Assembly (NCBI RefSeq): GCF_007558815.1
Contig: NZ_VLTJ01000042.1
Span: forward strand, 310,001 to 374,000
Source of the DNA: Verticiella sediminum
Lineage (GTDB): Bacteria; Pseudomonadota; Gammaproteobacteria; Burkholderiales; Burkholderiaceae_B
DNA length: 64,000 nucleotides
Direction: 5' to 3'
Shown here: piece after piece, positions 52,524-63,519 of the stretch
Numbering within the stretch: position 1 is the first letter of the stretch
How the letters are laid out: every line of letters starts with the position of its first letter
Notes under the pieces: model-generated
Seen by the model: only the letters and a program-made list of their open reading frames with translations
Databases searched by the model: none
Told to the model about the DNA's origin: nothing
Translations under genes and position numbers: made by a program

Positions 52524-53339
52524 TCAGACCGGGTTGTCGATGTCGACGAAGGTGACCTCGAGCGGGAAATGCTCGGCGAGGGCCTGGCCCAGCGCCTGCA
52601 CGCCATAGCGTTCGGTGGCATGATGGCCCGCGCCGATGAAGCCGGTGCCGGTCTCGCGGGCAAGGTGCGTCGTGGGCTCGGAGGCCTCGCCGGTGATGTA
52701 CACCGTGGCGCCGCCATCGATGGCGTCCTGCATCATGCCCTGGGCCGCGCCGGTGCACCACACCACGCGCCCGAGCGGCATGTCCGGCTCGCCCACCAGC
52801 AGCGGTTCGCGCCCCAGGCGTTCGCGCACGCGCGCGGCGAGCGCCGCCAGCGTCGGCAGGCCAGGCGCGGTACCCGCCCACAACAGCCCCTCGCTGCCCA
52901 GGGTGAGCGGACCGCCCTCGTCGGGCGCGGCATCCGGCAGCAGGCCGAGCACCCGGGCGAGCTGGGCGTTGTTGCCCCACACCGGATGGGCGTCCAAGGG
53001 CAGATGGTAGGCCAGCAGGTTCAGGTCGTGCGCCAGCGCGAGCCCGATACGCCGGCGCCGCGTGCCGATGATGCGCGGATCTTCGTTGCGCCAGAACCAG
53101 CCGTGGTGCACCAGCACCGCGTCGGCGTCGCGCTCGATCGCGGCACGCAGCAGCGCCTCGCAGGCAGTCACGCCGGTGACGATGCGCCGGATCTCGGCCC
53201 GCCCCTCGACCTGCAGGCCATTGGGCGCATAGTCGCGAAAGCGCGCAACCTTGAGCTGATCGGCAAGCCAGCCCAGGATGCGCTCGCGCGGCACCCCGCC
53301 CACGTCGATGGCCGACTCAGGTTTTCTCGGGCTCGGCAT
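52524..53339 (-). CDS. Nif3-like / DUF34 dinuclear metal-centre protein
   Basis: 271 residues. The YbgI/NIF3 metal ligands are visible: HH in DAVLVHHGWFW, Asp in LPLDAHPVWGNN, and H...E in GHHATERYG. Toroidal hexamers of this family bind two metal ions; proposed roles include GTP cyclohydrolase or metal-chaperone functions, none established. It overlaps tatC by 23 bases and closes the tat operon. Confidence 0.9.
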   Translation of the reverse strand: MPSPRKPESAIDVGGVPRERILGWLADQLKVARFRDYAPNGLQVEGRAEIRRIVTGVTACEALLRAAIERDADAVLVHHGWFWRNEDPRIIGTRRRRIGLALAHDLNLLAYHLPLDAHPVWGNNAQLARVLGLLPDAAPDEGGPLTLGSEGLLWAGTAPGLPTLAALAARVRERLGREPLLVGEPDMPLGRVVWCTGAAQGMMQDAIDGGATVYITGEASEPTTHLARETGTGFIGAGHHATERYGVQALGQALAEHFPLEVTFVDIDNPV

Positions 53340-54096
53340 TTTCGCTCCTGTCCTTGCGTTCGATGGCGGCCCCGATCAGCAGGCCGACCTCGTACAGCAG
53401 GCACAGCGGCACGGCGAGCATGAACTGGCTGACCACGTCCGGCGGCGTGAAGACGGCAGCGATCACGAAGGCGCCGACGACGACGTAGCCGCGCGCGCTG
53501 CGCAGCTTGGCCACGGTGACGACCCCGGTCTTGACCAGCAGCACGACCACCACCGGCACCTCGAAGGTCAGGCCGAAAGCCAGGAACATCGTCAGCACGA
53601 AGTTCAGGTAGGCCTCGATATCCGGCGCGGGCGTGATCGACTGCGGCGCGAACGAAGCGATGAAATGAAAGACCGTGCGAAAGACGACGAAATAGCAGAA
53701 CGCCATGCCCACCAGGAAGAGCAGCGTGCTCGACACGATGAGGGGCATGGCCAGGCGCTTCTCGTGGCGATACAGCCCGGGCGCAACGAACGCCCATGCC
53801 TGATAGAGCACGACCGGCAGGGCGATCACGAAGGCGGCCATCAGCGTGATCTTGACCGGCACCATGAAGGGCGTGATGACGCCCGTGGCGATCATGCGGG
53901 TGCCGGTGGGCAAGGTCGCCAGCATGGGCTGGGCGAGCACGTCGTAGATATAGGACGCCCCCGGATAGGTGAAGAGCACGATGAACACCGCGAGCACCGC
54001 CAGCACGGCCTTCACCAGGCGCTGGCGCAATTCGACGAGGTGGGAAACGAAGCTCTCTTCCCGATCCTCGGGCTGCTCCTGGGCTTTGTCGGTCAT
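53317..54096 (-). CDS. tatC: Sec-independent translocase subunit TatC
   Basis: 259 residues, six transmembrane helices. The conserved N-terminal FVSHLVELRQRLVKAVLAVL, YQAWAFVAPGLYRHEKR, FGLTFEVPV and FTPPDVVSQ mark the twin-arginine receptor. Start overlaps tatB stop by ATGA. Forms with TatB the site that recognises RR signals such as those seen on several binding proteins in this window. Confidence 0.95.
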   Translation of the reverse strand: MTDKAQEQPEDREESFVSHLVELRQRLVKAVLAVLAVFIVLFTYPGASYIYDVLAQPMLATLPTGTRMIATGVITPFMVPVKITLMAAFVIALPVVLYQAWAFVAPGLYRHEKRLAMPLIVSSTLLFLVGMAFCYFVVFRTVFHFIASFAPQSITPAPDIEAYLNFVLTMFLAFGLTFEVPVVVVLLVKTGVVTVAKLRSARGYVVVGAFVIAAVFTPPDVVSQFMLAVPLCLLYEVGLLIGAAIERKDRSENAEPEKT

Positions 54097-54638
54097 GCTT
54101 TCTGCGAGGAGGGACTGGTGCCGGACGATGGGGCCGGCGCGGCGGCGACGGGCTCGGGCTCGGGACGCAGCACCGGATCGTCCAGGCCGGCATCGGCCTG
54201 GGCCGCCGGACTGGCGGCAATGGCCTCGGGCGTGGGTGGGGCCGGCTCGGCCGCGGGCACGTCCGCCGCCGGCGGCACCGTGTCGGCAACCGGCGCGGCC
54301 TGGCTGGCGGCGACACCCGCCACGGCCTGTGCCCCTTCCGCCGCGGTGCCGCTGACGGTCTTGGCCACGTCGCTCACGCCGTCGCGCACGGCGTCGGTGT
54401 GTTCGCGCACGGAGGATTCCACGTCGCGCGCGGCCTCGTTCATCTGCGCGCGCAACTGCCGCAGCTCGTCCAGCTCCATTTCGCGATTGATGTCGCGCTT
54501 GACGTCACTGACATAGCGCTGCAGGCGCCCCACGAGGTGCCCCACGGTACGCGCCACCTTGGGCAGCCTTTCTGGGCCGAGCACGACCAGCGCCACCGCG
54601 CCGATCACCATCAGCTCGGTAAAACTGATATCGAACAT
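54093..54638 (-). CDS. tatB: Sec-independent translocase subunit TatB
   Basis: 181 residues. MFDISFTELMVIGAVALVVLGP with the following ERLPKVARTVG is the TatB transmembrane-amphipathic helix, then a charged helical region and a long Ala/Pro/Thr/Val-rich tail. Longer than E. coli TatB because of that tail. Coupled to tatC by ATGA. Confidence 0.95.
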   Translation of the reverse strand: MFDISFTELMVIGAVALVVLGPERLPKVARTVGHLVGRLQRYVSDVKRDINREMELDELRQLRAQMNEAARDVESSVREHTDAVRDGVSDVAKTVSGTAAEGAQAVAGVAASQAAPVADTVPPAADVPAAEPAPPTPEAIAASPAAQADAGLDDPVLRPEPEPVAAAPAPSSGTSPSSQKA

Positions 54639-54676
54639 GCGGTGTTACCAGGATGAAGAGGACGGGCCGCTGCGGC

Positions 54677-54916
54677 TCACGACTGACTGCCGCCGCCGGT
54701 CTTCTCGCGGGCCTGCACGTCGATCGTATCGTCGGAGACGCGCTTGGCGTCGACCTTCTTGGCTTGCGCCTCTTCCTCGCCGTCGCGCATGCCGGCCTTG
54801 AAACCCTTGACGGCGCCGCCCAGGTCCTCGCCCATGTTGCGCAGCTTCTTCGTGCCGAAGATGAGGGCAACGATGACCAACACGACCAGCCAGTGCCAGA
54901 TACTGAAAGAACCCAT
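54677..54916 (-). CDS. tatA: Sec-independent translocase subunit TatA
   Basis: 79 residues from ATG 54916. [22 protein letters not shown] gives the membrane helix, and [21 protein letters not shown] the amphipathic helix of TatA, followed by a short charged tail. 38 bases before tatB. It forms the translocation pore oligomer. A CRP-type palindrome lies upstream. Confidence 0.95.
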   Translation of the reverse strand: MGSFSIWHWLVVLVIVALIFGTKKLRNMGEDLGGAVKGFKAGMRDGEEEAQAKKVDAKRVSDDTIDVQAREKTGGGSQS

Positions 54917-55132
54917 TGAAATGCTCCGTTGTGTCCAGATGCCGGCCGTAGCCAGACTTCCCATTCTAACCAAGGTCAGGCAGCCGATGTGACGAATATC
55001 ACGTCGGCTGGCCGGCATTACTTCCAGGATGAAAACTCGCCACGCGACCGTACGGTGCCGACCGGCGAGACCGCTGAGCAGAGCCAGGCAATGGCGCCCT
55101 CAGCATGACAGACGCGCGGGAGCGCTCGAAGT
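54917..55132. promoter_or_regulatory. hisE-tatA gap with CRP/FNR-type palindrome
   Basis: The only structure is CAGCCGATGTGA (54981-54992) against TCACGTCGGCTG (54999-55010), 11 of 12 pairs around CGAATA. Inside it, TGTGA-N6-TCAC fits the CRP-family half-sites. It is about 80 bases before tatA. It could equally be a hairpin ending the his operon, but no T-run follows. No HIT-family gene, often found here in relatives, is present. Confidence 0.5.
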
Positions 55133-55486
55133 TCAGGACGGCGGGCGCGCGGCCTTCTCGGCCAGGCCCGACAGCCCTTCCCGGCGGGCGAGCTCGTCGA
55201 TCACCTGCCTGGGCCGCAGACCATAGTGCTCCAGCATGACAAGGCAATGAAACCAGAGGTCGGCCGTCTCGTAGAGGATCTTGTCCGGGTCGGCGTCCTT
55301 GGCCGCCAGCACGACTTCGGTCGCCTCCTCGCCGATCTTCTTCAGGAAGGCGTCGGGGCCCTTGGCGAGCAGCTTGGCGACGTAGGACGTGCTCGGGTCG
55401 CCGCCGCGCGCTGGGTTGCGCGTGGCCAGCGTATCGGCGATGCGCTCGAGGATGTCGATACTGTCGTTGGCCGGGCGGTCAGTCAT
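55133..55486 (-). CDS. hisE: phosphoribosyl-ATP pyrophosphatase HisE
   Basis: 117 residues; [22 protein letters not shown] and [19 protein letters not shown] carry the EExxE metal-binding pattern of MazG-like HisE. Second step of histidine synthesis. Overlaps hisI by eight bases; separate HisI and HisE proteins rather than the fused HisIE of enterics. Confidence 0.95.
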   Translation of the reverse strand: MTDRPANDSIDILERIADTLATRNPARGGDPSTSYVAKLLAKGPDAFLKKIGEEATEVVLAAKDADPDKILYETADLWFHCLVMLEHYGLRPRQVIDELARREGLSGLAEKAARPPS

Positions 55487-55904
55487 GGCGATAGATGGCC
55501 TTGGGGTCCTTCAGAACCGGATCGACCACGTCCCAGCGGGCTTCGGCGCCTTCGCCGTGCAGCTCGCGAAAGAAGCAGCTCTCGCGGCCGGTATGGCAGG
55601 CGATGCCGCCGTCCTGCTCGATTTCGAGCAGGACCACGTCGCCGTCGCAGTCCAGGCGGATGGCCTGGACGCGCTGGCGGTGGCCCGACTCCTCGCCCTT
55701 CTTCCAGAGCCGGTTGCGCGAACGCGACCAGTAGGTGGCGAAGCCGGTGTCGCGCGTGAGCGCGAGCGACTCGCGGTTCATGTAGGCGAACATCAGGATG
55801 CGGCCGGTGTGCGCATCCTGGGCGATGGCCGGCACCAGGCCGGCGTCGTCGTACACGACGTCGTCCAGCCAGTTGCCGGTAGGCGGACGTTCTGTGTGGC
55901 TCAT
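55479..55904 (-). CDS. hisI: phosphoribosyl-AMP cyclohydrolase HisI
   Basis: 141 residues. The motifs [21 protein letters not shown], the [13 protein letters not shown] Asp cluster and the zinc-binding [13 protein letters not shown] are complete. Third step of histidine synthesis. 24 bases after hisF. Confidence 0.95.
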   Translation of the reverse strand: MSHTERPPTGNWLDDVVYDDAGLVPAIAQDAHTGRILMFAYMNRESLALTRDTGFATYWSRSRNRLWKKGEESGHRQRVQAIRLDCDGDVVLLEIEQDGGIACHTGRESCFFRELHGEGAEARWDVVDPVLKDPKAIYRHD

Positions 55905-55928
55905 GGGGACTCCGAAGCGTGCGGCGGC

Positions 55929-56737
<809 letters not shown>

Positions 56738-56741
<4 letters not shown>

Positions 56742-57487
56742 GGCGAGCCTTCCATCAGCTCGTCGGCGCGCGCCTGCGCGGCGGCGAAATCCAGCGTGCC
56801 TTCGTAGATGCTGCGCCCGAGGATGGCGCCTTCGACGCCTTCGTCGTATACCGCGCAGAGCTTCTCGACATCGTCCATGCTGGCGATGCCGCCCGAGGCG
56901 TATACCGGCATGCGCACGGCCTGGGCCAGGCGCACGGTGGCCTCGACGTTGACGCCCGACAGCATGCCGTCGCGGCCGATGTCGGTGTAGATCACCGCCT
57001 CGCAGCCGTAGTCCTCGAACTTGCGGGCGAGGTCGATGACGTCGTGGCGGGTGAGCTTGCTCCAGCCGTCGGTGGCGACCTTGCCGTCACGCGCGTCCAG
57101 GCCGACGATGATGGCGCCCGGAAAGGCGCTGCAGGCGTCGTGCAGGAAGCCGGGGTTCTTGACCGCGGCAGTGCCGATGATGACGTAGGAGATGCCGCCG
57201 TCGAGGTAGCGCTCGATGGTGTCCAGGTCGCGGATGCCCCCGCCGATCTGCACCGGGATGTCGCCGCCCACGGCCTCGATGATGGCCTTGATGGCGGTCT
57301 CGTTGACGGGCTTGCCGGCGACGGCGCCGTTCAGATCGACCAGGTGCAGCCGGCGCGCGCCGGCGTCGAGCCAGCGCGTGGCCATGGCAGCCGGGTCCTC
57401 GGAAAAGATGGTGGCATCGTCGAGGTCGCCTTGGCGCAGGCGGACGCAGCGCCCGTCTTTGAGGTCGATGGCGGGGATCAGGAGCAT
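56738..57487 (-). CDS. hisA: phosphoribosylformimino-AICAR-P isomerase HisA
   Basis: 249 residues, TIM barrel beginning [19 protein letters not shown] with catalytic D in IDLKDG and a second in [13 protein letters not shown]. Homologous to HisF next door. Performs the Amadori rearrangement of the pathway. The 71-base gap to hisH has no feature. Confidence 0.95.
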
Positions 57488-57558
57488 GACGGAATGATCG
57501 AGTTCAGGTCTTGGGGATGGCCTGCCGGCCGAACGTGGAGAAGCTCAGGGGGAGAAGG

Positions 57559-58209
57559 TCAGGGCTTCCAGTACGCGAAGTTGCGGTACAGCCTGAGGCC
57601 CGCGTCGGCGCTTTTTTCGGGGTGGAACTGAGTAGCAAAGATGTTATCCGCAGCAATCGCGCTCGTAAAGTCGATGCCATAGCGGGTATGCCCGGTGGTC
57701 AGGGCCGGATCTTCGGGTGCGCAATAGTAGCTGTGCACGAAATAGAAGTATGCGCCATCGGCGATGCCGTCCCAGAGGGCGTGCGGCGTGCCGTGATGGA
57801 CGCGGTTCCAGCCCATGTGCGGCACCTTGAGCCCGGGCGCGTGGAACTCGCCGGTGTTCTCGAAGGCGGGACCGCGCAGCCGCGGCACGGCGCCCGGCAG
57901 GATGCCCAGGCCGCCGGTGTCCGGGGCTTCCTCGCTGGTGGCGAAAAGCATCTGCATGCCCACGCACACGCCGAGCAGGGGCTTCTCGCGCGCGGCCCGG
58001 CGCACGGCCTCGACCAGCCCGGCGTTCTCGAGCTGGCGCATGCAGTCGCCCATGGCGCCCTGCCCGGGCAGCACCACGCGCTCGGCCGCGGCGATCCGGG
58101 CCGCGTCGCTGCACACCTGGATGTCGGCCTCGGGCGCGGCATAGCGCAGGGCCCGCACGACGGAATGCAGGTTGCCCGCACCGGCGTCGACGACGGCTAT
58201 GCTGCCCAT
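57559..58209 (-). CDS. hisH: imidazole glycerol-phosphate synthase glutaminase subunit HisH
   Basis: 216 residues. Class I amidotransferase: nucleophile Cys in [11 protein letters not shown], and His/Glu in ATQFHPEKS. Oxyanion strand [13 protein letters not shown] present. Supplies ammonia to HisF. Its ribosome site GGAGG is formed by the end of the dispersed repeat immediately upstream. Confidence 0.95.
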   Translation of the reverse strand: MGSIAVVDAGAGNLHSVVRALRYAAPEADIQVCSDAARIAAAERVVLPGQGAMGDCMRQLENAGLVEAVRRAAREKPLLGVCVGMQMLFATSEEAPDTGGLGILPGAVPRLRGPAFENTGEFHAPGLKVPHMGWNRVHHGTPHALWDGIADGAYFYFVHSYYCAPEDPALTTGHTRYGIDFTSAIAADNIFATQFHPEKSADAGLRLYRNFAYWKP

Positions 58210-58214
58210 ATCAG

Positions 58215-58285
58215 CCTCCGCCCGGCCGCCCGAAGGAGGCTGAAGCCCCCTCCGGGGGGCAGCGAACGCAGAGAGCGTGGGGGTC
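58215..58285 (-). repeat. dispersed intergenic repeat, copy between hisB and hisH
   Basis: About 70 bases beginning CCTCCGCCCGGCCGCCCGAA on the plus strand and ending GTGGGGGTC. It aligns along its length with 62574-62643, including CGGCCGCCCGAAGGAGG and GGGGGGCAGCGAACGCAG. The palindromic C/G blocks would fold as RNA. On the sense strand of hisH its last bases are CGGAGG, the Shine-Dalgarno. Confidence 0.85.
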
Positions 58286-58293
58286 GTTTCATC

Positions 58294-58881
58294 TCAGAGC
58301 ACTCCCTTGGTCGAGGGGATCACGCCGCCCTGGCGCTCGTCGACCTCCATGGCCATGCGCAGCGCGCGGCCGAAGGCCTTGAACACCGTCTCGCATTGGT
58401 GGTGCGCGTTGTGCCCGCGCAGATTGTCGATGTGCAGCGTGACCAGGGCGTGGTTGACGAAGCCCTGGAAGAACTCGCGGGTGAGGTCGACGTCGAACTG
58501 GCCGATCATGGCGCGCGTGAACGGCACGTGGAACTCCAGGCCCGGCCGGCCGGAGAAATCCACCACCACGCGCGAGAGCGCCTCGTCCAGCGGCACGTAG
58601 GCGTGGCCGTAGCGGCGCAGCCCGGCCTTGTTGCCGACCGCCTTGGCGATCGCCTGGCCCAGCGTGATGCCGGTGTCCTCGACCGTGTGGTGCGCGTCGA
58701 TGTGCAGGTCTCCGTCGGCCTGGATGTCGAGGTCGATCAGCCCGTGGCGGGCGATCTGGTCGAGCATGTGGTCGAGGAACGGCACCCCCGTGTTGATGTT
58801 CTGCTTGCCGGTGCCGTCCAGGTTGACGGCCACGCGGATGCGGGTTTCGTTGGTGTTGCGGGTGATGTCGGCGGTACGCAT
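58294..58881 (-). CDS. hisB: imidazoleglycerol-phosphate dehydratase HisB
   Basis: 195 residues from ATG 58881 (ATG 58896 possible), the monofunctional size. The Mn-binding HHTVED and HNAHHQCE blocks and GVPFLDHML are all present. No phosphatase domain, so histidinol-phosphatase must be separate. hisC, expected just upstream, is missing. Confidence 0.95.
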   Translation of the reverse strand: MRTADITRNTNETRIRVAVNLDGTGKQNINTGVPFLDHMLDQIARHGLIDLDIQADGDLHIDAHHTVEDTGITLGQAIAKAVGNKAGLRRYGHAYVPLDEALSRVVVDFSGRPGLEFHVPFTRAMIGQFDVDLTREFFQGFVNHALVTLHIDNLRGHNAHHQCETVFKAFGRALRMAMEVDERQGGVIPSTKGVL

Positions 58882-59003
58882 GGCGGACTCGGGCATAACG
58901 GGCGTCGGCCGCCCGCGGGAGGGCGGGCGGCGCGACTCGGGAAGCTCAGGGCTCCGGGGAACAGCGTCGTCGTGGCGCCACCGCATGGCGGCGCCTCGGC
59001 GGG
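58882..59003. other. hisD-hisB gap where hisC is expected
   Basis: 122 bases with no coding remnant of histidinol-phosphate aminotransferase. It holds a perfect 9-bp hairpin (GCCGCCCGC at 58908-58916 with GCGGGCGGC at 58923-58931) and a shorter one with GGCGCC arms (58974-58979, 58990-58995). These may stabilise the processed operon transcript or mark a rearrangement site. Confidence 0.7.
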
Positions 59004-60323
59004 TCAGGCGGCAGGGTCGGCGAGGCGGAACTCCGCGCTGCGCGCGTGCGCGTCCAGGCCTTCGCCATAGGCGAGCGTGGCGGCGAGCGGGCCCAGCGCC
59101 TGCGCGCCGGCCGAGGACACCTGGATCAGGCTGGAGCGCTTCTGGAAATCGTACACCCCCAGCGGCGAGGAGAACCGTGCGGTGCGCGAAGTCGGCAACA
59201 CGTGGTTCGGCCCGGCGCAATAGTCGCCCAGCGATTCCGAAGTGTAGCGGCCGAGGAAGATCGCGCCGGCATGGCGGATCAGCTCGAGCCAGCGCGCCGG
59301 CTCCTCGGCGGAGATCTCCAGGTGCTCGGGCGCGATGTCGTTGGCGATCGCGCAGGCCTGCGGCATGTCGCTCACGAGGATCAGCGCGCCACGGCCGGAC
59401 AGGCTGGCGCGGATGATGTCGGCGCGGGCCATGGTCGGCAGAAGCTTCTCGATGGACGCCTCGACGGCGTCGAGGTAGGCGGCATCCGGACAGAGCAGGA
59501 TCGACTGCGCCAGCTCGTCGTGCTCGGCCTGCGAGAACAGGTCCATGGCCACCCAGTCGGGCGGCGTGGTGCCGTCGCAGAGCACCAGGATCTCGCTCGG
59601 CCCGGCGATCATGTCGATGCCCACGGTGCCGAACACCCGGCGCTTGGCGGCGGCGACGTAGGCGTTGCCCGGGCCGACGATCTTGTCGACCGCGGCGATG
59701 GACTGCGTGCCATAGGCGAGCGCGGCCACCGCCTGCGCACCGCCGATGGCCCAGATCTGGTCGACCCCGGCCACGGCGGCCGCGGCGAGCACGATGGGAT
59801 TGCGTGCGCCATCGGGCGTGGGCGTCACCATCACCACCTCGGCCACGCCCGCCACCTTGGCCGGGATGGCGTTCATCAGCAGCGAGGACGGGTAGGCCGC
59901 CTTGCCGCCGGGCACGTACAGGCCGACGCGGTCGAGCGGCGTGATCTTCTGGCCGAGCAGGGTGCCGTCGGGCTCGGTGTAGCTCCAGGATTCGGCGCGC
60001 TGGTGCTCGTGGTAGGCGCGGATGCGCGCGGCGGCGGCCTGCAGCGCGTCGCGCTGCTCGGCCGGCAGCGCGGCCAGCGCGGCGGCGGCTTCGCTCGCCG
60101 GAATCTTCAGGGCCGCCAGGTCGGCGGCCGGGTTGCGGTCGAAGCGCCCGGTGTACTCGAGCACGGCGGCGTCGCCGCGGGTGCGCACGTCGGCCAGGAT
60201 GGCCTGCACGGCCTGTTCGATGGAAGCGTCGTCGGCTGCCTCGAAAGCCAGCAGCCGGCGCAGATCGGCCGCGAAGTCGGCGGCACGGGTGTCGAGCCGG
60301 CGGATGAGCGGTTGGTCGGGCAT
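59004..60323 (-). CDS. hisD: histidinol dehydrogenase HisD
   Basis: 439 residues from ATG 60323, chosen because GAAGGAGG lies four bases upstream; ATG 60362 would overlap hisG. NAD- and zinc-binding signatures include [50 protein letters not shown] and [14 protein letters not shown]. Last two oxidation steps to histidine. Ten bases after hisG. Confidence 0.95.
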   Translation of the reverse strand: MPDQPLIRRLDTRAADFAADLRRLLAFEAADDASIEQAVQAILADVRTRGDAAVLEYTGRFDRNPAADLAALKIPASEAAAALAALPAEQRDALQAAAARIRAYHEHQRAESWSYTEPDGTLLGQKITPLDRVGLYVPGGKAAYPSSLLMNAIPAKVAGVAEVVMVTPTPDGARNPIVLAAAAVAGVDQIWAIGGAQAVAALAYGTQSIAAVDKIVGPGNAYVAAAKRRVFGTVGIDMIAGPSEILVLCDGTTPPDWVAMDLFSQAEHDELAQSILLCPDAAYLDAVEASIEKLLPTMARADIIRASLSGRGALILVSDMPQACAIANDIAPEHLEISAEEPARWLELIRHAGAIFLGRYTSESLGDYCAGPNHVLPTSRTARFSSPLGVYDFQKRSSLIQVSSAGAQALGPLAATLAYGEGLDAHARSAEFRLADPAA

Positions 60324-60333
60324 GGGGCCTCCT

Positions 60334-61004
60334 TCAGTCGGCGACGGCCCGGCGGAACGCATCGATCAGGGGCTGGATGCGCTCGCGGCGGGTCTTCAGG
60401 GCCGCCTGGTTGACGATCAGGCGGGACGAGATCGACATGATGTCCTCCACGGCAACCAGGTGGTTGGCGCGCAGGGTGCTGCCGGTGGACACCAGGTCCA
60501 CGATGGCGTCGGCCAGGCCGACCAGCGGGGCGAGTTCCATCGAGCCGTACAGCTTGATGATGTCCACGTGCACGCCCTTGGCGGCGAAGTGCTCGCGGGC
60601 GGCCTCGACGTACTTGGTGGCCACGCGCAGCCGTGCGCCCTGGTAGACCGCCGCCTCGTAGTCGAAGCCCGCCGGCACCGCCACGCTCAGGCGGCAGCGT
60701 GCGATCTCCAGGTCGAGCGGCTGGTACAGGCCGGCCGGATGGATGCCTTCGTGCTCGTACAGTACGTCCTTGCCCGCCACGCCCAGGTCGGCGGCGCCGT
60801 ACTGCACATAGGTGGGGACGTCCGACGCCCGCACAATGATGATGCGCAGGTCCGGATCGCTCGTCGAAATGATGAGCTTGCGCGTGCTGCCCAGATCCTC
60901 GTTCACGGTGATGCCGGCCTCGGCCAGCAGAGGCAGGGTCTCGTCGAAGATCCGGCCCTTGGAGAGAGCCAGGGTGATGGGCCGGCGGCCCTCGGCGGCA
61001 GCGA

Positions 61005-61008
<4 letters not shown>
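60334..61008 (-). CDS. hisG: ATP phosphoribosyltransferase HisG, short form
   Basis: 224 residues, so the short HisG(S) type lacking the C-terminal regulatory domain, which requires a HisZ partner encoded elsewhere. Motifs [34 protein letters not shown] and the PRPP loop [15 protein letters not shown] are intact. First committed step of histidine synthesis. ATG overlaps murA stop (ATGA). Confidence 0.95.
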
Positions 61009-62273
<1,265 letters not shown>

Positions 62274-62316
62274 GAGGTCTGGCGCTCGAGGCGCCGCAAG
62301 GACGGATGGACGCGGC

Positions 62317-62568
62317 TCAGGCCGCGCGGCTGGCGTACTCCGCCGGGGTCAGGGTGCGCATGGAGAGCGCATGGATCTCCTCGCGCATGCGATCGCCCAG
62401 CGCGGCGTAGACCATCTGATGGCGCGCGATGGGCCGCTTGCCCTCGAAGCCGGCACAGACGATGACCGCCTGGAAATGCTGGCCGTCGCCTTCGACTTCG
62501 ACGTGCTCACAGGCGAGCCCAGCGACAATGTATTGACGGATCTGTTCAGGAGTGGGCAGTTGGGACAT
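62317..62568 (-). CDS. BolA-family protein (IbaG-like)
   Basis: 83 residues. The BolA/IbaG fold is clear from [20 protein letters not shown] and the conserved [21 protein letters not shown] helix. It works with monothiol glutaredoxins in Fe-S cluster handling. Located before murA as in many Proteobacteria. Its Shine-Dalgarno GGAGG is supplied by the dispersed repeat upstream. Confidence 0.9.
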   Translation of the reverse strand: MSQLPTPEQIRQYIVAGLACEHVEVEGDGQHFQAVIVCAGFEGKRPIARHQMVYAALGDRMREEIHALSMRTLTPAEYASRAA

Positions 62569-62573
62569 GTCAA

Positions 62574-62643
62574 CCTCCGTACGGCCGCCCGAAGGAGGCC
62601 GAAGCCCTCCCGGGGGGCAGCGAACGCAGTGAACGTGGGGGTC
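62574..62643 (-). repeat. dispersed intergenic repeat, copy before bolA
   Basis: 70 bases, near identical to 58215-58285, beginning CCTCCGTACGGCCGCCCGAA and ending GTGGGGGTC on the plus strand. It fills the gap between the ABC permease and the BolA gene and again ends at a ribosome site. A related unit is inside coding sequence at 25513-25629. Confidence 0.85.
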
Positions 62644-62649
62644 TCATCT

Positions 62650-63519
62650 CTAGCTCCGCAGCTTGTAGCCGCTCGCCAGCAGCCGCAGCGCGCACACAGC
62701 GAGCACCAGGAAGACGCCGCCGACCACGGCGAGGCTGTGCCAGGGCGACGCATCGGACAGGCCGAAGAAGCCGTAGCGAAAGCCGTCGATCGCGTAGAAC
62801 ACCGGATTCCAGTGCGACACGGCCTGCCAGAACGGCGGCAGCGAATGGATCGAATAGAACACGCCGGACAGGAAGGTGGCCGGCATGATGAGGAAATTCT
62901 GGAAGGCGGCGATCTGGTCGAATTTCTCGGCCCAGATCCCGCCGATCACCCCGAGCGTGGCCATGGACGCGCAGGCGAGCACGGCGAAAGCCAGCATCCA
63001 CAGGGGATAGGCGATCATCGGGCCGGCGAAGAAGAGCGTGATGAGCCAGACGCCGAACCCGACGACCAGCCCGCGCACGACCGAGGCCAGCACATAGGCG
63101 CCGTAGATCTCCAGGTGCGAGAGCGGCGGCAGCAGGATGAACACCAGGTTGCCCGTGACCCGGCTCTGGATGAGCGAGGAGGACGCATTGGAGAATGCGT
63201 TCTGCAGCATGCTCATCATCACCAGCCCGGGCACCAGGAAGTTGACGTAGGGCACGTGGTCGTAGACGCGCACGTGATCTTCCAGCACGTGCGCGAACAC
63301 GAGCAGGTAGAGCAGCGCCGTGACCACCGGGGCGGCCACCGTCTGGAAGCTCACCTTGTAGAACCGCAGCATCTCCTTGTAGAAGAGCGTCGGGAAGCCG
63401 GAACTCGCGCGCAGGTCGGGTTCGAGCAGCGGCTTGCGCACGGCCTGGCGGTGCGGGCCGCCCGCGGTGCGCTGCGGCACGCCCTGAACGGTGCGCTGGG
63501 TCGAGGCGGGCTGGGTCAT
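62650..63519 (-). CDS. ABC-2 type exporter permease (YadH-like)
   Basis: 289 residues, six transmembrane helices, with the ABC-2 pattern TLFYKEMLRFYKVSFQTVAA and FLIMPATFLSGVFYSIHSLP followed by VSHWNPVFYAIDGFRYGFFG. It pairs with the ATPase that overlaps it by ATGA. An N-terminal cytoplasmic stretch rich in Arg and Gln precedes the first helix. The exported molecule is not known for this family. Confidence 0.9.
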   Translation of the reverse strand: MTQPASTQRTVQGVPQRTAGGPHRQAVRKPLLEPDLRASSGFPTLFYKEMLRFYKVSFQTVAAPVVTALLYLLVFAHVLEDHVRVYDHVPYVNFLVPGLVMMSMLQNAFSNASSSLIQSRVTGNLVFILLPPLSHLEIYGAYVLASVVRGLVVGFGVWLITLFFAGPMIAYPLWMLAFAVLACASMATLGVIGGIWAEKFDQIAAFQNFLIMPATFLSGVFYSIHSLPPFWQAVSHWNPVFYAIDGFRYGFFGLSDASPWHSLAVVGGVFLVLAVCALRLLASGYKLRS

